Assembly (NCBI GenBank): GCA_039029915.1
Contig: JBCCFD010000497.1
Span: 1 to 5,634, forward strand
Source of the DNA: QQUD01 sp039029915
Lineage (GTDB): Bacteria > Chloroflexota > Anaerolineae > Promineifilales > Promineifilaceae
Length of the DNA stretch: 5,634 nt
Direction: 5' to 3'
Below are positions 1 through 3,187 of the stretch, one piece after another (the stretch's first letter is position 1; each line of letters begins with the position of its first letter). The translations under genes and the position numbers were made by a program. Below the pieces are notes generated by a model that was not told where the DNA came from, did not search any database, and saw only the letters and a list, made by a program, of their open reading frames with translations.

Positions 1-1442
1 CCCTCACCGTTAACGCCTAGGAAGATGAAGACCGATCCAACTTCTTCTAGGTTGTTATTCCCAAAACTGTCACCAATCACGATATCATCAACCTGGTCAT
101 CATTGACGTCGCCAGCGTTACTGACTGAAATACCAAATAATGACCCGTCAATACCACCTTCAGCGGCCCAATCGGCTGAAGACGAAACACCTGAAGCGCT
201 TCCATAATAAACAAAAGCGCGACCGCGGATTGTCCCTTGGCCACTTACAAAAACTGGGGCACCTACAATAACATCAGAAAATCCATCGTCGTTGACGTCC
301 CCAGCATAACTAACCGCGCTACCAAATTCGCTACCAGCCTGTTCGGTCAGAATTTGCTCAGATGATTGGTCAATTCCGGTGTCAGTTCCATAATAAATGT
401 AGGCTGAATCAGAACCAAGGGTACCGATAATGATATCGTCAAATCCATCGGCGTTGATGTCACCGGCTTCACTAACTGCATAGCCAAATTCTTCGTTGGC
501 ACTGTTACCCATGCCGACCCAAACGTAACCGGTGCTCAACCCATCTGAACCACCGAGATAAACAAAAGCCGCCCCAGCATTATCAGCACCATTGTCATAC
601 CAGTTTGCGCCAACGATAACGTCATCGTAGCCATCATTGTTCACATCACCGGCCGATGACACGGAAAACCCTAAATTATCATCTTGATTCGTTTCAACAT
701 ACCAGTTTGCGGCAGACGCCAGGGGATCGATTACGACAGGGAACTGTGCACCTTGCGTATCGACTGATAAGCGCAACGTTTGGGTACCATCATCTGATGC
801 AGAAATGCTCATCGTTGAAGCTAACGGTTTGGCATTGTTATCAAACGCGAAGAGTTGGTCATAAGTAATGACCGTCTGTCCGTCGCCATTTACAAATTCA
901 ATCGTCCCATCATCGACCAGTTGACCGGTCAGAGACCCATCAAGCACCATATCCAAATGGATCATATTGGATGCATGCGCGGTTGGGTGTTCGCTTAGGG
1001 TAAAGCCTTGCTCTAGGCCGCGATTGTTGTTGATATACCACTCTACAATCCCATCACGGTCGTATGAAATTTGATTGCCAACTGTTGAAATCTTGGCCTC
1101 TGACACATCTACCATGCCAAACTCATCTCCTACTCGCGTTAATGAGAGATCAAGGGACCAGCTCGCACTGTCTTCTAAACGTGGTACGAGTTGAACCCCT
1201 TGGTCAGAAAAATTAGATCGAAATCCATTCATCCGATTTGGGGCTTGATAAACGGCCGTTTCTACCTGATTAACCTGATATTCAGTTGCTAATATTGATT
1301 CGTGGATTGTTGCAATTGTTGCATCCGACTGACCGGATTCATTTTGAGTGACTTCTGTTGAGGAAAAATGACGATTAATTAATAAGAAACTTGTTACTCC
1401 CAAGAAAAATACAACCAATACTATAATTCGTTTCTGATACAC
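1..1442 (-). CDS. FG-GAP repeat (integrin-alpha-like) surface protein, N-terminal part
   Basis: An open frame of 480 codons runs from a GTG at 1442 off the left edge, so the C-terminus is missing. GTG is chosen because AGGAGG lies 4 nt upstream. The nearby ATG at 1444 is out of frame and soon hits a stop. Residues 2-5 are YQKR, followed by a hydrophobic segment (about 6-22), which reads as an uncleaved signal anchor or signal peptide. Residues about 25-240 form an extracellular domain of unknown role ending in FPVVIDPL, a junction often seen before FG-GAP blades. Four FG-GAP repeats follow at about 258-279, 319-340, 374-395 and 436-457, each with a DxNxDGxxD-type calcium loop (DVNNDGYDD, DINADGFDD, DVNDDGFSD, DVNDDQVDD). 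The fourth loop has Gln for the usual Gly. Known FG-GAP proteins fold as beta-propellers and often serve in adhesion or as cell-surface ligand-binding scaffolds. Its ligand cannot be told. The family call is firm; the adhesion role is inference. Confidence 0.88.
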   Translation of the reverse strand, partial: MYQKRIIVLVVFFLGVTSFLLINRHFSSTEVTQNESGQSDATIATIHESILATEYQVNQVETAVYQAPNRMNGFRSNFSDQGVQLVPRLEDSASWSLDLSLTRVGDEFGMVDVSEAKISTVGNQISYDRDGIVEWYINNNRGLEQGFTLSEHPTAHASNMIHLDMVLDGSLTGQLVDDGTIEFVNGDGQTVITYDQLFAFDNNAKPLASTMSISASDDGTQTLRLSVDTQGAQFPVVIDPLASAANWYVETNQDDNLGFSVSSAGDVNNDGYDDVIVGANWYDNGADNAGAAFVYLGGSDGLSTGYVWVGMGNSANEEFGYAVSEAGDINADGFDDIIIGTLGSDSAYIYYGTDTGIDQSSEQILTEQAGSEFGSAVSYAGDVNDDGFSDVIVGAPVFVSGQGTIRGRAFVYYGSASGVSSSADWAAEGGIDGSLFGISVSNAGDVNDDQVDDIVIGDSFGNNNLEEVGSVFIFLGVNGE

Positions 1443-1446
1443 ATAG

Positions 1447-1452
1447 CCTCCT
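1447..1452 (-). promoter_or_regulatory. Shine-Dalgarno site deciding the GTG start
   Basis: AGGAGG on the minus strand is a full anti-SD match, 4 nt before the GTG at 1442. It settles the start, because no in-frame ATG lies near it. Confidence 0.75.
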
Positions 1453-1481
1453 AAAGCGCAAATGGTAGAGTTAATTTTGAA

Positions 1482-1502
1482 AAAGAATTTCGGCAATTCT
1501 TT
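1482..1502 (-). repeat. Hairpin in the leader of the FG-GAP gene
   Basis: AAAGAATT and AATTCTTT form perfect 8-bp arms around a 5-nt loop, about 40 nt upstream of the start codon. On the minus strand the second arm runs into TTTTTC. It could act as a weak attenuator or an mRNA-stabilising stem, but the stem is AT-rich and a function is not shown. The surrounding region 1443-1868 holds no convincing gene. Confidence 0.4.
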
Positions 1503-1719
1503 ATTGTCCAAAATTTGTTTTTGTTCACCTCGATAGCGCAAATAAAATTACCATTTACAAACACATACAACTTAAAATCTGCACACACAAACTGTTCGAG
1601 CCGTGATAACAGAAAGTCTGTTTCCGGCCCCCTAAATGATGTGAACGGAAAGTTTCTACCAAAATCTATTCCAACTGACTTCATTCCGTTTACTTAGGTA
1701 TTATGCCTTACAATTTTAA

Positions 1720-1804
1720 TTTAAAAGTAAAACAGAAAACAGTTTTGTCAACGGAATACTAGATATTGAAATAAATTTAACGCTATTTTCTTTTCTCTGG
1801 TCAA
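1720..1804 (-). promoter_or_regulatory. Candidate promoters for the FG-GAP gene
   Basis: Two -35-like elements are seen on the minus strand. TTGACC (1804-1799) is followed after 18 nt by TTAAAT (1780-1775). A perfect TTGACA (1751-1746) has only poor -10 partners (such as TACTTT at 1729-1724, spacer 16). Either would give a leader of roughly 270-330 nt. The DNA is AT-rich, so chance matches are likely. Confidence 0.3.
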
Positions 1805-1868
1805 CGAAAAGTTTTCAAATTGTTGAGGTAAGCTCATTAACTGTTTCGAAGTTTCTAAATTACAATCC

Positions 1869-1983
1869 TAATTAACCTGATGTGCAGGTTTTCTTGTAAT
1901 CCTCACGGGGAGAGCCACAGCATGCTATGGCCTTACGACAATCATCACACCTGCTAATTGAAACTTGCACACGAGGTTAATTA
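1869..1983. repeat. 115-bp imperfect inverted repeat (attC-like site or MITE)
   Basis: Arms of 23 nt (1869-1891 and 1961-1983) are complementary at 20 of 23 positions, around a 69-nt centre. The centre holds a near-palindrome, GCCACAGCATGCTATGGC (1914-1931, one mismatched pair). The arm mismatches sit mainly in one internal patch, between an outer part (AATTAAC / GTTAATT) and an inner part (GTGCAGG / CTTGCAC). This recalls the R box, unpaired spacer and L box of an integron attC site. However, each outer box departs from the attC consensus (RYYYAAC / GTTRRRY) at one position. Both ends finish in TA, so a MITE with a TA target duplication is an alternative. It lies between the SpoVS terminator and the FG-GAP leader and holds no ORF. 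Confidence 0.5.
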
Positions 1984-2059
1984 AATAAACGCTTCAGAAC
2001 CTCAAGGAAACGAAGTTAGTAGCCATCGTTTTATTCAAAGCTGGCACTTCATTTCACTT

Positions 2060-2090
2060 AAAAAGAAAAAAGACCCGCTTTGGGCGGGTC
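2060..2090 (-). terminator. Rho-independent terminator of the SpoVS gene
   Basis: On the minus strand, GACCCGC pairs with GCGGGTC (7 bp, GC-rich, 5-nt loop CCAAA), followed by a T-rich tract TTTTTTCTTTTT. It starts 34 nt after the TAA stop, as expected for an intrinsic terminator. It makes the SpoVS gene a single-gene transcript and separates it from the FG-GAP gene downstream. Confidence 0.9.
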
Positions 2091-2124
2091 TCGTCTTAAT
2101 CAAACATAAACTTGCCAATTTAGA

Positions 2125-2394
2125 TTAGCTCGTTGCCTTGGGTTCGACAACGATGCGGATGGCTGTGCGCTCTTGATCATCAATATCTACTTCAACAAAC
2201 GATGGATCACACACGATTTGAACACCCTCTTCGCCTAAATATCCTTTGGCAATGACGATTGCTTTTATAGCCTGATTAACGGCCCCCGCTCCGATTGCTT
2301 GAACCTCGGCACGCCCTAATTCTCGCATAACGCCAGCAATAGCGCCTGCAACAGCGGCCGTACGAGATCGCGCAGATACTTTGATTACATTCAT
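2125..2394 (-). CDS. spoVS: SpoVS family (stage V sporulation protein S) Alba-like protein
   Basis: This is a complete gene of 89 codons, close to the usual family length of about 86. The start is the ATG at 2394, preceded by GGAGG with 5 nt spacing. An in-frame TTG 12 nt further upstream overlaps that Shine-Dalgarno and is not a likely start. The protein shows the family signatures in order: NVIKVSARS near the N-terminus, VAGAIAGVMRE (about 15-25), the conserved AEVQAIGAGAVNQAIKA segment (about 29-45), and ERTAIRIVVEP near the C-terminus. SpoVS in Bacillus affects spore coat and cortex formation. Homologues occur widely in non-sporulating Thermus, Deinococcus and Chloroflexota, and a Thermus structure has an Alba-like fold, which suggests nucleic-acid binding. 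It has its own promoter and terminator and lies next to a putative oriC. The family is certain; its cellular role here is unknown. Confidence 0.95.
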   Translation of the reverse strand: MNVIKVSARSRTAAVAGAIAGVMRELGRAEVQAIGAGAVNQAIKAIVIAKGYLGEEGVQIVCDPSFVEVDIDDQERTAIRIVVEPKATS

Positions 2395-2399
2395 GTTGG

Positions 2400-2404
2400 C
2401 CTCC
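2400..2404 (-). promoter_or_regulatory. Shine-Dalgarno site of the SpoVS gene
   Basis: GGAGG lies 5 nt before the ATG at 2394. It decides for this start over the TTG at 2406, which would place the ribosome site inside the coding region. Confidence 0.85.
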
Positions 2405-2461
2405 AAGTTTCCCTATTATTAGGTTTCCTTATCAGGATTGATTGATGCTCAAGATAGCAAG

Positions 2462-2491
2462 ATTCTAGACAATATCGTTCGAAAATGTCAA
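2462..2491 (-). promoter_or_regulatory. Sigma-70-type promoter of the SpoVS gene
   Basis: On the minus strand a perfect TTGACA (2491-2486) is followed after 18 nt by TAGAAT (2467-2462, five of six consensus bases). Transcription should begin near 2455, giving a leader of about 60 nt. This is the best promoter in the window and implies strong housekeeping expression. Confidence 0.75.
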
Positions 2492-2624
2492 GCTACCTAG
2501 CAGATCGGATTTTCCCAAACTCACTTTCCATGCGTCTAGCAACGATTATACCGCAATGCGCATATAAGTAAATCACAAAGAGAAATGTGAAATCTCACCT
2601 TAAAAACGTCATTTACTTTTAGGT

Positions 2625-2649
2625 ACTCAATAGCTCATATCTATTGGGT
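2625..2649. repeat. Inverted repeat upstream of the origin
   Basis: ACTCAATAG and CTATTGGGT pair over 9 bp (one G-T wobble) around a 7-nt loop. It has no GC-rich stem and no immediate T-run, so it is not a clear terminator. It may be an origin-flanking element or chance. The stretch from 2492 to 2686 otherwise shows no gene or known site. Confidence 0.3.
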
Positions 2650-2760
2650 TATTGACCTATTTTTGCGCCAACTACCACAAATCAATGCAGTACTCATAAA
2701 CATATATGGGGTGCCCCCAGAACGTTTGTTCGTCGATTTACGGCTTAATTTTCCTTATTT

Positions 2761-2810
2761 TGTGGATAACTACCCCTTTCTTGTGGAAAAGTAGGGTTAA
2801 TTGTGGAAAA
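2761..2810 (-). promoter_or_regulatory. Three phased DnaA boxes
   Basis: The boxes are TGTGGATAA (2761-2769, the perfect complement of TTATCCACA), TGTGGAAAA (2782-2790) and TGTGGAAAA (2802-2810). All are on the same strand, with starts 21 and 20 bp apart, about two helical turns. This would place DnaA monomers on one face of the DNA. A weak copy, AGTGGAGAA, follows at 2831-2839. Confidence 0.75.
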
Positions 2811-3042
2811 CTTTCGAGAATTTTCGAAAAAGTGGAGAAAGCGATCCCCCATATATGGGTACGCAGTACTGAAGTCCTACAAATATGCTTTCGTAAACCT
2901 TTTGTCCATATTTACTGGTTTTTCGGTTTTCCGCCGTTCTACCCAAGCAATCCACAATTTAAGGTACGGCCGTTTGTGTTGTAAACCCATACATATGTGA
3001 GGAAGCTACCAAAAGTAACCATATGCAGGGTTTGTAAAAAAG

Positions 3043-3080
3043 TAATCCACTTATACACAGGCCCTACTACGTATTACTAC
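3043..3080. promoter_or_regulatory. DnaA box / GC cluster / DnaA-trio unwinding module
   Basis: A weak box TAATCCACT (3043-3051) abuts a consensus box TTATACACA (3051-3059). A GC cluster GGCCC (3060-3064) follows, then CTACTACGTATTACTAC (3064-3080). Read on the opposite strand 3' to 5', the last part gives GAT GAT, four bases, then AAT GAT, the DnaA-trio pattern. The order box, box, GC cluster, trios, AT-rich DNA matches the basal unwinding system described for Bacillus subtilis oriC. It predicts melting to the right of 3064. Confidence 0.7.
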
Positions 3081-3122
3081 AAATTAATAAAATATAAGAA
3101 CTACTGTGAATAAATAAAGTAC
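3081..3122. other. AT-rich candidate duplex unwinding element
   Basis: A run made almost only of A and T (3081-3099) follows the trio repeats directly. After a short ACTACTG it continues as AATAAATAAAG. A DnaA box, TGTGAATAA (complement of TTATTCACA), sits inside it at 3105-3113. Its place next to the trios is what makes it the likely melting site. Confidence 0.55.
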
Positions 3123-3163
3123 AGACAAACAAGCTACACTCAACCATGCATTTTCAGCCTGAC

Positions 3164-3187
3164 CTAGAAATCCTATATAATTTCTAG
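3164..3187 (+). promoter_or_regulatory. Leaderless promoter within an 8-8-8 inverted repeat (possible operator)
   Basis: CTAGAAAT (3164-3171) and ATTTCTAG (3180-3187) are perfect inverted arms around CCTATATA. A consensus -10 TATAAT lies at 3176-3181, which would put the transcription start at about 3188, the A of the helicase ATG. No Shine-Dalgarno precedes that ATG, which fits a leaderless mRNA. The -35 region (TTCAGC near 3153) is weak. The repeat covers the -10 and touches the start codon, so a bound regulator would block transcription. The operator role is inference. Confidence 0.5.

Larger units (their letters stand above)
2687..3125. other. oriC: Putative chromosomal replication origin (oriC)
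   Basis: This stretch has no convincing gene but carries five 9-mers matching the DnaA box consensus TTWTNCACA: TGTGGATAA at 2761, TGTGGAAAA at 2782 and 2802, TTATACACA at 3051 and TGTGAATAA at 3105. A few weaker ones occur (for example 2831, 2948 and 3043). Chance would give well under one such match in 700 bp. Next to the 3051 box lie a GC cluster and DnaA-trio-like triplets, then AT-rich DNA. Flanking genes diverge from it. It also holds repeated short motifs (CATATATGGG at 2701 and 2850; GCAGTACT at 2687 and 2863). No dnaA, dnaN or rpmH is in the window, so chromosomal oriC rather than a plasmid origin is inference. Confidence 0.75.

Noticed and set aside
25..207. Plus-strand open frame of 60 codons at the left end
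   Set aside because: It is antisense to FG-GAP repeats whose calcium loops are clearly conserved in the minus-strand frame.
1451..1684. Minus-strand open frame of 77 codons directly upstream of the FG-GAP gene
   Set aside because: No Shine-Dalgarno before its ATG, composition unlike a soluble or membrane protein, no recognisable motif, and it lies in AT-rich leader DNA. The overlap of its stop with the next Shine-Dalgarno is noted as a finding only.
1869..1983. A firm integron attC call
   Set aside because: Both outer boxes deviate from the consensus, no integrase or other cassette is visible, and I cannot run a covariance model. Only an attC-like inverted repeat is claimed.
2706..3000. Two overlapping plus-strand open frames within the origin region (92 and 65 codons)
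   Set aside because: They run through the DnaA boxes and repeats, lack ribosome sites, and their translations look like random AT-rich sequence.
3164..3187. LexA (SOS) box at the helicase promoter
   Set aside because: The palindrome CTAGAAAT/ATTTCTAG does not match the CGAAC...GTTCG type of LexA site nor the CTGT...ACAG type. The regulator is left open.
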